Shown: piece after piece, positions 24,839 through 37,255 of the stretch
How positions within the stretch are numbered: the first letter of the stretch is position 1
Layout of the letters: every line of letters starts with the position of its first letter
Assembly (NCBI RefSeq): GCF_050908995.1
Contig: NC_135125.1
Span: forward strand, 14,347,011-14,411,010
DNA from: Andrena cerasifolii
Lineage: Eukaryota > Arthropoda > Insecta > Hymenoptera > Andrenidae
Length of the DNA stretch: 64,000 nucleotides
Direction of reading: 5' to 3'
The notes under the pieces: generated by a model
The model's input: only the letters and a program-made list of their open reading frames with translations
Told to the model about the DNA's origin: nothing
Database searches by the model: none
Position numbers and translations under genes: made by a program

Positions 24839-27447
24839 CGTGTCTTCCACTGAGGCAAGATTCTGCTTGCAATGAAACGAATAGTGTACACGCATCACTT
24901 TAGTATGAGAATCTATAACGCGTCTGACCAGTGACGGTGCAAATCTCCTTGCTGCAGAAATATTCCGAACCCAACTAAGCAAATTAAACCAACTGTTTCT
25001 GCGTTAAAAGTGCTTCGTAAACGTTACTTTTAAACAGACACAAAGGAAAGAATTCCAGGCGGCTGCAATCGAAAGCAAGAATTTCCACTGAACAAAGCAT
25101 CGCAAAGTTTCTACCAAGCAATTGCTCACGAATCTCCTTCTACATAAAATACCCCGTAAACCAACAAACCAGTGTCCATCACCAATAATCGGCGACTGAC
25201 TTTGCGAATCTTCGCGCGCTGCAGGTATCTCGTAAACCAGCTCGAGTACTAGTAATTTGCTCTTGGTTCCTATTGAACTGTTTTCACGCGGAAGGGTTGT
25301 GGAAAGTATCGAAAGTATTGCCCGAGTGTCGCCGAATGTTTGCTCGGTGCCTCGCTCCATTGAAAGTGTTGGAATAACTATCGGGACGCTGCCTAGTGAG
25401 GGGAATTAATCGAAAGCGAGACGTATCGAGGCGCGAATCCGCGATATCGGCGCGCGGGGAGCAAAGGTTGCCGCGCCTCTGTTCCGTGCACGACACGACG
25501 GAAGACGGGACAGGGACGTCGATGGCCGTCGTCGATATTCCCCGGAATGGCCACGAGCCCGGGGCCCTTTTCCGTTGGAAGGTCGAGGGACGTACACGGG
25601 CACGGTTCCGGGTGGACGACGGCGAGGACGAGCCTGACATTTCGGGCGAGCGGGCAAGCGCTGCTAATGAGCCTCCTTTATGCTAATCGCTCGCGTGCTC
25701 GCCACTTCGGGGCCCCCGCTCGGCTCATGAATTTTATCACGGGCCCCTATCATCCTCTCCGTTCCCTTGGAACCGCGATTGAGTCGTCAGAGCGAGAGAG
25801 GAGGCCCACTTCCGTTACCACGAACCGCTCGGCCGGGGTGCAAGTGTCCCCGAGTGGAAAAATCCAGGCACGGCGCACGAACACCGCGAGCCAGGCGGAG
25901 CTGGCGAGTCCTGGACGCAACGTGGATCGTGAGAAATGCATTCGCAAGGGTGCTGCCGAAGATATAGGTACAGCTGAGCGCGCGATCTTCGGAGCTTTAT
26001 TATGGGGTTAACTGTGTCGAAGGGTGGACTGAAAGGGTGGTCCCTAGGTAGCTGGATTTCGGTGACAGTAGAAAGCATAAAAACATTAGAAAATGGACCT
26101 TCGTATCGGAAAGACGAAATATATGTAGCGATACCTCCAACTCCACCTCTCGACCGGTCCTGCTCTAACATCCCCGCGTCTAAGACCTCTGCAACCACGC
26201 CTCAACCCTCGCCAAATATTCTTTCACCTCCCAGAAATATTTTCAAGCCGAGTCCCGATAAATTCCAACCAAGGTGTCCAGAAACCCTCGAATCCTATGC
26301 ACCGTCCGAGGCATGCTTTCCCACCGCTGCAAGCGTACCTCGTTGAAAGCAGAGAGTCTCCGACCGGCCGAACGAATTCCCGCGAATCCTCAGGGTCCTT
26401 GGAGCAGAAAGGCAGGCGGCGCGGTAAAAAAATGACGGCGGCTCCGCGACACCCCATAGCGACTGTCTCGGGTGGCGCGTTGAGGCGTCCGGCGAAGAAA
26501 GAAGAAGCGGAGTTAAGCCGGCGCGTACGGACGTCCCTGAAGGGTTACCGGAGGCTCCCCCGCCAGGGGGAGGGCCCGGCTGGTACGTGTGTTTTGTGTG
26601 TATGGGATGCAGCCGCAAAGAGAGAAACGCTGCTGAGGCGTACAATGTCGTGAAGCGGAGAATTAAGCCAGACGATAGCTCGAAGGCCCCGGCCTTGGTG
26701 TAACGAGTCACGCGGCGAGAAGTCGAGAGTCACGCCCCGCCGTGAGAAAATTAATTGATATAGATTTTTGCCGGCTGCAACGGGCCCGGCAACACGCGGC
26801 GCCCCCTGCTCCCCCTCTTAGGAACGACGCCAGGACCAATCTCGGAAATCCTTGCACAGCTCTCGGTCTCGGGCACCGATCGTCGTCGCCGTTCGGCCAT
26901 AGCCGTCGCTCAGCGCGCACAATCAGCCCGTAACAAATGGACGGCCGGGCCTTATCCCTGCTGTCGTAATAATAAAGCGGCGGATGCCGCAATCCCGTTC
27001 GCGGTCGATTAGTAACGATTATGCGCGATTAAACGGCGGCAATTACGAGCGGGACGAGGGGAACGGGACGCGGAACGTCCTTGCAAGGATGAGGACGAGC
27101 GCCGACTGTAACCCGCGAGACACCGCGCCGTCCAGGTCCGCGTGAATACCTTCGCGTCGTTCGTTTCCACCTGGACGTTTGTCATCGACGCTGAATGCGA
27201 TCTGATAAGGATTTTCTCTCTCTCGCGCGCCAGCACGCGGTTGGGATTCTTTGTCCGGGTGGTTTTTAAGGGATACGGGCCGTGGAATTTATGCCCGACT
27301 CGGGACACTCGCACATTGAACAAATTTTGGATTGCTACCAGAGAATCGCTTTGCGAAAAATTTACTGCAAGTTTCTTCGGGAGCATGTTAGAATGTCGCT
27401 GGTTGCTGAATGTTATGTTAGTTTTCATAGAAAGGGAATGATTAAGT
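24839..27447. other. Non-coding GC-rich stretch
   Basis: No supportable gene. The block 25390-27140 is strongly CpG-rich with many simultaneous frames. A plus frame at 26002-26346 is proline/serine-rich (PPTPPLDRSCSNIP, TTPQPSPNILSPP) and is the most protein-like, but it lacks a partner exon or known motif and the opposite strand is also open. Confidence 0.35.
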
Positions 27448-27645
27448 CAGTCGTGCACTCAGGATTTAACCTTGGGGGTACAGAGTCGAATGGGTAAATA
27501 TATTATTAGTAAAAATTTATGTAAAAAATAAAGTCCAGTTTTCTTTTTTTTACAAAGCTCTTGGAACAGGTACTTCAGTCGTGGTTAATTAATCTCCTTC
27601 GTCCTTCTTCTTCGCAGGGTGCCAAGGCACCTTGGCTCTCTCTAG
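27448..27645 (+). mobile_element. CAGTGGCG-family hAT-like MITE, decayed copy
   Basis: It begins CAGTCGTGCACTCAGGATTTAACC and keeps the family landmarks GGGGGTACAGAGTCGAATGGG, AATAAAGTCCAGTTTTC, TTTTTACAAAGCTCTT, AGGGTGCCAAGGCACCTTGGC and CTCTCTCT. The final CCACTG end is missing. The family assignment rests on order and spacing shared with 56279-56454. Confidence 0.75.
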
Positions 27646-27842
27646 TAATTCTCTTTATTTGACGGTATGAACATGTTCGAGATTCAATTTATCGATGATT
27701 GATGTTTAGAGGTTGCGTCATATGTACATCCTTGGTCCCCCCTAAAGTCTACGCGCGTTGGGATTCGCGTTTTTTAATTGATCACGGTCGTATTGGTTTC
27801 TCAGCCACCTTAAAATCTAGTAGTGGGGTTTAAGGGTACCGA

Positions 27843-27945
27843 GGCAGTCGTTTTTGTCGAAAATGAAGCATTTCTTTTTCCTTTAATTGTTTTGCCAAAA
27901 ATATGCAATTTATTTCTTTGTAATTAATTGCAAAATGAATGCTTC
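27843..27945. mobile_element. Short palindromic MITE, sister of 131-504
   Basis: GAGGCAGTCGTTTTTGTCGAAAATGAAGCATTTC at the left pairs with the complement of the right arm (GCAATTTATTTCTTTGTAATTAATTGCAAAATGAATGC). Both arms match those of 131-504, but the centre is reduced to a few tens of bases. It looks like an internal-deletion derivative. Confidence 0.65.
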
Positions 27946-28816
27946 CTTTACTTAATACCCTTATTAACAGCTCGCGCGTGAAATTTTAGCCTCGATGACC
28001 CTCGATATCCCATCGCGCGACTCATTTCCGTGGTATCTAATCCAACAGCAGAGAAACCGATCGAAATTTCTGCAAACACGACGGAGGCCGTACACTGGGA
28101 AGTAGCTGGCCCACCGCCAGCTCTCAGCACAAAGCAAACATGCTGGACAGTCTCGCGTAGTCATCGGATGAGTGACAGCCGATTTTCGTCGATTTCGCAA
28201 TCCCGTCCGTCATCTCGCTTCATCTCGACGGGATTGGGCGCGCGGGATTTGTTCGCGATCAGGCACCGTCGTCCTTGACCGCTCCGCGAAGAAACGCCTC
28301 GAGTTCACTCCGAATCAGTCGCGAAATTCGCGCTTTCCTCGCCGCTTCGAAGACACCTGTACGCGCAGCTGCATTCCAGCCGTGCGAACGCGTCCTCAAG
28401 GGTTTTCATTAAACTCAATGACGCCAACGAACACCGCGCACATGCGCTCGTTAATCACGGATCGCGGGTCGATTCGTAACGAGCTGTCACCTCGAAAAGG
28501 GAAATTGCCTTCCTTTGGACAGAGGATTCCGGAAAATTAGAAGCTCCCGACGCTGAAGGATGGCTTAATTCCCCGCGGATCGATGGTACAGGTGTGCTTC
28601 GGCGAATTGCATTGTACGAACGACGTCTCAATCTAGTTCTCATCTTATTTGGTCCTGCCTTCGAGACGTCTCAATTGCCTCTGATTTATTTCGCGGAATT
28701 TTCAATGCACATGCCAGCCTTTTATCTTTCTTCATTAGCCTCGGCAATTTTCATTGATGTAAAATCGTGGGAAAATTAGATGCTAATGGTTCTCCAACTT
28801 TCTAGCGAATCTTTAC
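27946..28816. other. Non-coding stretch
   Basis: No supportable gene. GC-rich with overlapping frames of up to 122 codons (28172-28540) and no recognised domain. Confidence 0.35.
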
Positions 28817-29509
28817 TTAAGGGGGGAGCCTGGTGTAACTAAATGAAAATCGAGGCATTCTTCGGGAATTTTTTTTAAACAAAGTATTTGATAGATCTTT
28901 CTGAAACTTTCAGGATATTGTATTAACAGGTTAAGGTATATACCAAAAAAAAAATTATTAAAAAAGAGCGGCAAATAACAAAGTTATGCTCAGTCCGTTG
29001 GCGACGCAATTATTGCACTGCGGGCAACGTAGCGTCTTTTGGTTTCATCTGGAACCAAAAATCGAACAGTTTTCTTTTAGTTTATGAGTGTACGCACAGA
29101 ATGAAGAAATTTGAAACTTAAAAGATGCGAAATGAACAAATGGCGGCCTCTTCAATAAAAAGTTCACTGTTTCCAACGAAATTTTCCCTTAAATGTGTAA
29201 AAAAAAGTTATTTATTTAAACAATATCATTATACTAATAACTTAGTACTATGAAGAAAATGTTCACAAATATCCGTGCACAAGGCCAAGCCGATTGGTTG
29301 AATATTTTTTTAGTTACATTGCCCGCAAAGTATAAAACTGTCGTTTCGAGAAAAACACATTACAAGTTTTGTGGTAGCCTGGCGCTCCGTTTTAATTTTT
29401 CGAATTTCGTTTTGCGGCTTTGGGAGCATATTGTCGTGATGTTCAACTATTGATTTATGCAAAAAAAAAATCGATTTCTTCGATTCGCTACACCAGGCTC
29501 CCCCCTTAA
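28817..29509. mobile_element. TTAA-flanked MITE (TTAAGGGGGGAGCCTGGTGTA ends)
   Basis: The 21-bp ends TTAAGGGGGGAGCCTGGTGTA are perfect reverse complements (28817-28837 and 29489-29509), and each starts with TTAA. The 693-bp interior is AT-rich. The two A-runs (28947, 29460) and the flanking ATCGA words are roughly symmetrical. The TTAA target is typical of piggyBac-type transposition. A 67-codon frame inside (29250-29453) has no transposase features. Confidence 0.88.
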
Positions 29510-31444
29510 GAAGATGGTTAAGTATGAATTACTTTGCTCGTTGAAATTGAAGCAAGAAGGACGATGCCAAGTCTAAGTTTCCAGGATCATTTTATTCAGA
29601 CGCTACAGAAAATTCGTGATCGTCTCGTTTATCATCCTTACCATTATTGCGATGTCGTTAACGATCAGCTGACCTTTCCATTTTGACCTGAGACTTTCCT
29701 CAGGCTAGGGTATTCTTTCATTCTGTTCGCGCGGAGGACGTGGACGAAACGCGACAGGCGATAAAACGCTAATGCTCGCGGCGTTGGTATTTTATTGGAA
29801 TCGGAATTACCGAGGCATCGGAATCGTCGAGGCCACCGAAAGTGACGTCACCCACGCGAACGATGATTATCTGCGCTCAGGTACACGGGGCCTTGACGTG
29901 TCTTCTCGTCCTCGTGCCCCCCGAACGTCTGTCTAACGATCTATCGGTCCGTTTCGTCCGGGTTCTCCAAGTCCGACGAAACGCCGCGGTGGTTTGCTCG
30001 CGCAGAAAACGTTGCGAGGTTTCAACCTTGTGCCGGGATCGTGTCCGCGTTGTTCGCGAGTACGTGGAATGGAGGCAAGTGTCCTTTGGAGAATATTCGG
30101 CGTTGAATTGGGTAACAGACGTTTCTAGCGTAGTCTGAGAAACTCAGAAACTCGCGGGACCAGGGAATACGAAACTGGCTGAATAGAAGGTGAATAGTAT
30201 ATCTCACGCAGCTACGTCTTAGAAAATAGAAAGAGGATTCTGTGCCCCTTAATCACGCGCTGTTTAGATCATCCCAATCCCTGAACTCTGACATTACTAC
30301 ATACCTCTGTTTTTTGTAACTCGAGAGTCGATATAATTAAAATGTTTCTGTCTCAAGATAAATTGATGGACGTGCTGGGTTATTATCAGACAATTTGGTG
30401 GCCTATCGTGCGAGTAAAGACAGGAAGGAATTATCCGATTCCACTTGAAATATTCCACTTAAGAAGCCTAATCTTGTTTGTCATCGCAGTCGCGTCTTTG
30501 GTCCACGAAATTTATTCTCAGATTTACTTTTTCGAGCCGAAGCTTGAAATAATTACTATAGACATAAAGACAGTGAAAAATTACACGGTTTCAATCACAA
30601 GAAATCGCGATGTTTTTTGATCTTGAAAGAAGTTAATTGATTCATCGGTTCCCTTGACAGAACAAAAGGTTACTTGTTTCCTTCGATCTCTCTTCCATGT
30701 AGATATTTCACTGCATCGTTTTAAACTTCAGCAGAGAGGAAAGTAAGAAAAGTTGCAGCTTTTAAGATTTACAGCATTCAGTAGATATCTTTATACCTTC
30801 TTTCTCCCTGCTTGCCTGAAACTTTATTCATCAAATTTTCACCGCGCGCGGTCGTAGGCTTAAGACGTAATTACAGCTCAATATGCGCGCAGATATTTGC
30901 ATTTCCGAAGGCACTCAACATCGTGGTTATTTGAATAGATGTTTGTTTGACAAACCTCGGTCGCCTCTTCGCTCCTCGCATTTTAAAAGCGTTTGTCTTC
31001 CACGGCAAATAAGCTCCCTCTCTCTCTCTATTTTTCGCTCTGCTCGCTGTCGCGAATCCTTCGACTCGTGTTTCACCCATTTATATAATGCGTTAATTTC
31101 TATGCCAGGCGATATGACTTAACGGATGGAAAATGTCTAACGCCGTCCAGTCTCGTCCTCAAAGCAGCGACAGCTCGCCGCGCGAGCGCCGTGAAAAATT
31201 AATATTTAATTACGACCCGAGCCGGCTGTTTAATTATCTGCCGTCCCGATCGATGACTCCTCTTATTATCTATCGCGATACCCGGCAGACGGGATTAATT
31301 TCAGCCGGTTTATCGGCAATCGAACGTCCCGATGGAATTACCCGCGATCGCGAAAAATGAACGATAAAACGTTACCCGCTCGGTTGACAGACGAAGGAAT
31401 CTGCTTCAAAGTTGTACTCAATGTACTTACTCTGTACCTGCGTA
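29510..31444. other. Non-coding stretch with TAATTA-rich block
   Basis: No supportable gene. At 31140-31370 the DNA mixes CGCG with AATTAATATTTAATTACGA, GTTTAATTATC and GGATTAATTT, resembling homeodomain-site-rich regulatory sequence. The rest has short overlapping frames only. Confidence 0.4.
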
Positions 31445-31798
31445 TACAGGGTGGGTGGATAAACGTGGCACAACAAGGAGGCCAAGTGAGTTCCTCGATC
31501 ACTGTAGAAAATTATCAGATTACTTGTAACACCATTTCGCAATATTAAAATTGAAACGCCTTCTAAACTAAGTAGCATCCCCGTGACACAGGTACTATAG
31601 TGACACTGATACATTGAAAGTATATACATAGCTCTGTCTAAAAAGATGAGCCACCCCCAAAGAAGGAGCTCTGTAAAAAGAAAAGAAAGCTGGATTTTAT
31701 TCTCGAACTTTATTGAATTTGCATTGAAAATATTTTCATCCGTTCACTTCGGCTCCTCCCAAGATTAAATCCTCAGTGCGCCACTGAGCCGCCCTGTA
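31445..31798. mobile_element. TACAGGG-ended MITE, TA duplication, carrying a nested MITE
   Basis: The left end TACAGGGTGGG and right end CCGCCCTGTA are inverted, each flanked by TA (31443-31444 and 31799-31800). That is the target preference of Tc1/mariner-type elements. Most of its right half is a minus-strand copy of the CAGTGGCG family (31645-31786), which reaches within about 12 bp of the right end. The terminal repeats are short, so the call is moderate. Confidence 0.55.
31645..31786 (-). mobile_element. CAGTGGCG-family hAT-like MITE, nested copy
   Basis: It reads in reverse relative to 56279-56454: CCCCCAAAGAAGGAGCTCTG, GAATTTGCATTGAAAATATTTTCATCCGTTCACTTCGGCTCC and AAGATTAAATCCTCAGTGCGCCACTG. 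The terminal CAGTGGCGCACTGAGGATTTA end is intact. It sits inside the TACAGGG-ended unit 31445-31798. Confidence 0.8.
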
Positions 31799-31800
31799 TA

Positions 31801-33346
31801 AATTAGATCAACAACATCCTGAACATCTTCACTCGGCGTTCAACGAAGAGCCGCGTGGCTTTCAGTCGCGGCCGCGGAGCGCGCAGCTTCTTTCCCCGCG
31901 GAGTGTGTATCGATATCATCTGGAATCTTGATAACGCCGGCTGGCAAGTCGGAAGTTGTAACTTGTCCAGGAAAGAAAGAGGCTCGCGGCCTGGGATAAG
32001 GGAATTTCAAATAATCTTTATGATCACGGAAGCTTTCGATATTTAATCGATAAGAGTCACGCGGACGCGCGCGCAATGAAATATGCGCAGTCACCTGCGA
32101 TCCCTAAAGATGCTCGGGACTTTTAATCGCAGACCGCTGGGCATCACTCGCGAGTTTATTTCAGTGCACGCTCACGGCGGATCTATTTCTGTCCCGACGA
32201 CAGACGCGAAACGGAGACGACAGGATAAACTGTCAACGCTCGGCTCTTATCGTCCCGCGAGAATCAGCGAATTAACGAAGCGCGGTGAAAAGAAGACGCG
32301 TGTTTGCCCGTCGCAAAGCGACGAGCGCGCTGAAATCTGACTGGAAAGCGTTCTCGAGCGGATTGATCGCTCAAGGGGTTAATAAAGAACGGTCTAACGG
32401 CGTCGTAAGCGGACGTTTAATTAGCCTTCTTTGCGCGCTAATCAACGTGGTACGCTGCTCCTACAAGCGAGTCCGTGGAAGGAGAAAAAGCTCGTTAATT
32501 ATCGCAGGGAGGGGAGGGGGTAACTGTTTCTTTGACAGCTCGTTAAACGCTTGTTTACCGAACGCTACGAAAACCGTGAAGCCATCGTGACGGGGATGAA
32601 AGGAGTGGCGGGAGAGTCCAGGCGAAAAGGAGCGGAAAATGTGTTTAAACATTGTAAATCGATCGTTTGGCGACCGATTTCGTGCCGCTGGCAGAGACCG
32701 CAGTGGAACCTGGATAAAACGCGGCCGCGCGCACGCGAATACAATTACGCGGACGATGATCGATAAATCTTGTGGGGGAGCCGCGCGTCTTGGCCCCAAT
32801 GAGCATGTTTACTCGTTTGCAAGCGAGGTAATAACGGGACGTGGAGTACTCTATCGTGCCGTGCTTAGATTAGCTCGCGTGTTAATTTTATGCATGTTGA
32901 GAGCGTAATTAAAGGCCGCGTCACCGTTTCCAGACGCGATAATCCTACTTTCCAGACAGGGGGACAATCGCGACGATCCGCCGAGGTATGATCGAACGTT
33001 TGTTGTATTTCTTAAGCTGCGCTTCCACGCGAGCAGCACGGAGACAAAATGATAGACGGTGCTTTCAGGGACGGGGGAGTTTAACAGCTAAATGTTAAAA
33101 TAAGCTGGGCTAACTAATAAGGAAAATAAGCACGTGCTTAGGGCATCGGGAGAAAGGGGGTGCCGTAGATAATTTCTGAGTTTTAAAATATAACTTTTGA
33201 TAGAAACACTTTTTGTTTAAGAAGTCGCACATTGCGCTCAAGTGATCACCCTGTGTGAGAGGGCCTTAAAATGTTTTCAGTGCTTAGGTATTAAGTATTT
33301 AGCAACGTGGGATCCCCTGTGTAAAAAGGAGCCTGGAACATAGACA
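31801..33346. other. Non-coding stretch
   Basis: No supportable gene. The block 31840-33040 is CpG-rich and open on both strands with frames up to 112 codons, none with a domain. An AT-richer stretch from 33060 leads to the tRNA-like unit. Confidence 0.35.
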
Positions 33347-33447
33347 CCTCGGAGGGTCGACTTTGCTGGGGTTGGTTAGGCAGCTGACCAGTGCGCGGAG
33401 AATCCGCAGGTCAGGGTTCGAGTCTCGCCGCCCCGAGGCCGTTTTTT
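33347..33447 (+). ncRNA. tRNA-like Pol III unit (tRNA pseudogene or SINE head)
   Basis: TGGTTAGGCAGCTG (from 33373) resembles an A box and GGTTCGAGTCT (from 33415) a B box. A run of six T at 33442-33447 would end Pol III transcription. CCTCGG at 33347 can pair with CCGAGG at 33433-33438, giving a 92-nt acceptor-like closure. A GGTT/GACC stem fits a D arm, and GCGGA/TCCGC forms a hairpin where an anticodon arm would be. The T stem is poor and the length is too great for a normal tRNA. It is more likely a tRNA-derived element or pseudogene than a working tRNA, so I give no anticodon. Confidence 0.4.
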
Positions 33448-33960
33448 CCGTGGCTCTCGCAAATACGTAGTGCGGGAGTGCGAAGACTGTTCGATTGACA
33501 AAGTATGTTTGGGCCAGAGCGATTGGGATCGAGAGCGGTTGTTTATAGTAGAGTATCGAATGCGTCAGGGGTGTGAGGTTTGAATGGTTTCGTCGAATGC
33601 ACGCGGAGAGTTTGGGTGACCCGAGTGCGTGTCAAGAGTGTGTGTTGTAAGTGTGAATCTCGGGGAGCGCAAGATAAGAATGGATGAAGTCAGTCCTGCA
33701 GAGTCCGTCGAACGAGAGGCATCATCGCCTGAACCTATTCTTTACAATAAATAAGCCTTTTTTACTTTTCCACGAGTGTGCAGTTTACTCCTGCCCTGAT
33801 CACCTAACATCCCTACAGTAGGAATTACGAAACCTATTCCTGCAGTAGCCGTGAGATCCTGGCTCCAAGCTTCGGCTCTTTATCGATTGACAATTTAGCC
33901 GTAAGTGGTTTGAAGGTTCTTCTGGTCCACTTGACAGAAATAGAGTGAAGCCGATTCGAT
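33448..33960. other. Region downstream of the tRNA-like unit
   Basis: No gene. An AATAAATAAG polyadenylation-like motif lies at about 33743-33755, followed by a T-rich tract (CCTTTTTTACTTTTCC). This could be the 3' part of a retroelement or SINE body that begins with the tRNA-like head, but I find no second copy in the window to confirm it. Confidence 0.25.
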
Positions 33961-34703
33961 TTAAGGGGAGGTTCTGGTCTAGAGCCCCAAAAAATAGGTG
34001 ATATTTAGGAATTAATTAAAGGAAAACTACTATATATAATTTAATGGGACTTGTTGCGTTGTATTAAGGATGTCTTAAGCTATAGAAATATATTTTTTGT
34101 TTTATAATTAATAAGTGCAAACAGCCCTGGGGAGTGGTTAAAGTTAAGGCGTCAAAAAATTGATCCAAATCGGTGGGACCTGTATCTCTAAAAGTTATTA
34201 TCCGATTCAACTGAAACCTTTTTCATTTTGAAGATTATTCTTTTTTCTAGGGGGGGGGGACTAAAAAAAATTACAAAAATTACATTTTTTTTAGAAAATA
34301 ACGACACTTCACGTTTGAAATCACTTTTCCCTGTATTTTTCGTCCTTTCAACGCCTTTAAAAATTATAAATTTTCAACTTTTTGTAATTTTTTTTAGTTC
34401 CCCCCCCTAGCCAGAAGTATATTCTTCAAAATAAAAAAAGTTTCAGTCGTATCGGATAATAACTTTTGAAGATACAGGTCCCACCGTTTTGAGAACACTG
34501 TCTCGAGAAAAACGCGTTTGAAGTTTTACGTGACCGCCGAGTGGCCGGTCGTGACCCATGCATTTGCCGCTACTCAAATGCCTATAACTTCGTGAATTTT
34601 ACGAATTTCAACAAATCCTTTTAAACACGTTTCCCTAAAAGGTTGAACATTCGAAAAATGAAATAAAAAAAAAATCGACATTTAGACCAGAACCTCCCCT
34701 TAA
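33961..34703. mobile_element. TTAA-flanked palindromic MITE (TTAAGGGGAGGTTCTGGTCTA ends)
   Basis: The ends TTAAGGGGAGGTTCTGGTCTA and TAGACCAGAACCTCCCCTTAA are perfect complements and include TTAA. A second inverted pair lies inside. GTGGGACCTGTATCT...AAAAGTTATTATCCGAT..AACTGAAACTTTTT, with CTAGGGGGGGGGGACTAAAAAAA (34170-34270), mirrors 34388-34485. The centre has no useful frame. CTCGAGAAAAACGCG (34502) also occurs in similar form in the 52586-52962 unit, suggesting kinship. Confidence 0.9.
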
Positions 34704-37255
34704 ACAGTTCAGCCGTCGGGATCGTCCAGGTCTGTTATCGCCTAACGATGAAAAATGGGAATCCATTTGGACGGGACGGTGCGTTGCACCCCCGAGTAAA
34801 AGAGCGGAGTAAAAGGGTGAAGTGGAGCGAGCGCGCGCGCTGGCGCGTCGAGTTATTCGTGCGTGCAGAGCGATTCTGTTGCGGGCCCGTTGCACGTTGC
34901 AGGCCGCGAGGCAGAGGTCGAGCTAAATCGAGTGTCCAGCGATGAGTTATCGATCGGCCCCGTCATCGGCGACAGGTTATTGTTCCGCGGCGTGGGCAGT
35001 GCCGCCCGTAAGTCAGTGCTCGCGCGAGCAGGACGGACTGTCCAGCGTCTTGCCGATCGTGTCGTGCGATTTGTCATCGTCCTGGACCTTACGGCGTGTC
35101 TTCCTCCCCTGGCATTCCCGGGGGAGACACGGGATGCGAACGGCGACTCGATTAATCACCGATCGATCTCCCTTACGTAGACAGGGAAATGTCTGTGTGT
35201 TCCGCAGAGGAGAAAAACGGCGTATGCGCACCGCCGATCCAACGGCCACCGTCAGAGATCTATTCGCGCCAATGGGATTCGACTGATCGATCACAGGGGG
35301 CTGGCATAATGCGCAACAAGCTGCGGGGAAAGTTTGGATCTTTAAGGAAGTCGGGACGCTTTCGCGGAGGGTGCAAGGCTTCGGTGGTTTCGGTAGCCTG
35401 TTCGCATCTGCTCGCGGAACACTGGTCGACGCCGTGGAAACGGACGGTAGGTAGGTGTCGTCTTGATCTTTTCGCTGTAACTAGCGTGGTCCGACATTAA
35501 AGTCACAACCCGTTCAGAGGAATTACGCAAGTACCACGCGACTATAACGATCTCGATCCCTGGCGAAGGCTAATGTGGCTCCAGCAATCATGGCCGACGA
35601 CGTACACTTCAATGCCATCGGTTTCTTCTGCCGTAGTGGCGGATTCCTCGCGGAGGGCAACAGGAGCCGACGCGACAAAGAATGCAGAATCCACTTTCTA
35701 GAAACACAATGTTTTGTCCCCTCCCCGTGCCCCGCCGGCTGCCCACCACGCCGCGTTCGTTCACGATCGATTCGACGAGGTTCAATCGGCTTTTATCTCC
35801 TCCTCGAACGAGCTACATCGATCACGGGCAAGGGAACGCGGCCACCGGCGTCGAGGAGGCCAGAACACTCTATTCTTGCAGACATAGTCGCTCCTCTTCG
35901 CTCTTTTTTCACCCCTCTCACCCTTCCGTTCTCTCTCTCTCTCTCTCTCTATCGCTCTCTCGCCTCGTGCTACGGTCTTCCTGTCCGTTTTTCGTCCTGG
36001 CGATTCTTTCGCCGCGACACGACGAAGCACAGAACGGCTGTCGCCCAGAATCCGCTCGGCGGACAGCCGTGAAATCCATTAATTGTGAATTCCCTCCGCG
36101 AAGTCACCTGGAGATTGTTGAACCCAGCTCTGTCCAACAGCTTTCAGACCGAGACGGGACTTCGCTGTTGCGGAAACCCGCAGAACATCCCCCCGCACCC
36201 GTGCCACACCCGCCGCACGGCCGCGCCACTTCGGCGCGGCCGCGACACCTGGAATTTCATTAATTAAACGCCGTCATAGGTGGACGAAACTGTGAACAGC
36301 CCCGACGTGTGCACTCTCTCCGCATGACGTTGCTGGGTTTATTTCTGCGGGGATTGCACGCCGCTCCGGTGTCGTCGACGGAATACTTCTGCGAGGCTGT
36401 TAGGCGGGGCTCTACTCCGAAGCTCGAGAGGAAAAGTGTAAGGCAATTAAGATGAACGGAAATTGGGAAATTTGCTGCAAAGTGTTCTCTTTCTTTTTGT
36501 AGCTGCAGAGAAATGTATCGTGACTTTCAATGTCGATAAATGTCAGGCGAGGGATTGTTAGGAAAGTCTTTCGTTGTGTAGGGTGTCTATTAATAGGAGA
36601 AATGTGACTTCCAAATGGGAATTAAGGAATCACAGAGATGAAATAAAGATGAAACTGTGGAAACGTGGTATTTTATGATTTCTCAGGGTTACGGAACAGA
36701 AACGCCCAGCTTCAGAGGGAAGAAATTACAAGCAGCGAGCCGGAAGTCGCGAACAGAACTATCTGAATTCAGAGCGACGTTTCTGACGCGTGTAAAGGCC
36801 GCGTGGGCGGAAACGGCGTTAAATTAGACATCGAAAGTTTAATTTTACGGCGCTGTTTACGCCGACGGTAATTAACATTTGCCACTAGACCCGAGTTAAA
36901 TTTAAACTTTCCGCGGCAGCGCCAGGAATATGGCGAGCTTGTTAATATCAGCGCAGAGCGAGCATTAGGTTCGCAGGGATGGCGGCGAGTAAAGTTAATG
37001 AAACTCGGGAAGTTAATTATTAAGTTGCGAAACGTGCTGGTGAGCGAGCATCTCCGTGTTAAAGGTAGCGGAGATTTGTTGAAACTAATATAAAAATCGA
37101 GAGGAAACAGGAAGGAAGGACTGATGAACTTTAAATGTAATGAAATTTTTCTGTCTTTGTATCTGGTTGGGAAAGAAATGCGAAGTAACCCAAAGTGGGT
37201 AAGCTGCTGGAGCGTAGTTTATTCTTCCCTGCATAATGTAAATCGAAGTCCCGCT
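34704..37255. other. Non-coding GC-rich stretch, then homeodomain-motif block
   Basis: No supportable gene. Frames of 165 and 193 codons (35575-36072 and 35682-36263) overlap in different phases across a CT-rich low-complexity tract and share no domain with anything I know. A CCCGTAAGTCAG at 35006-35017 has a perfect donor-like GTAAGT and could end an untranslated exon. From 36780 to 37030 the sequence is rich in TTAAATTAGAC, GTAATTAACA and GTTAATTATTAAG motifs. Confidence 0.35.
35931..35950. repeat. (CT)10 microsatellite
   Basis: Twenty bases of uninterrupted CT, followed by a broken continuation (ATCGCTCTCTCG). It accounts for the SLSLSLSL and ERERERER runs in the overlapping frames. Confidence 0.95.

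Noticed and set aside
33319..33823. Solo LTR (TGT...ACA) around the tRNA-like unit
   Set aside because: No target duplication at the TG/CA limits and no second copy; the Pol III signals explain the 5' part better.
35575..36263. Overlapping frames of 165 and 193 codons
   Set aside because: Two phases are open together across a CT microsatellite and CpG-rich DNA; no domain and no splice context.
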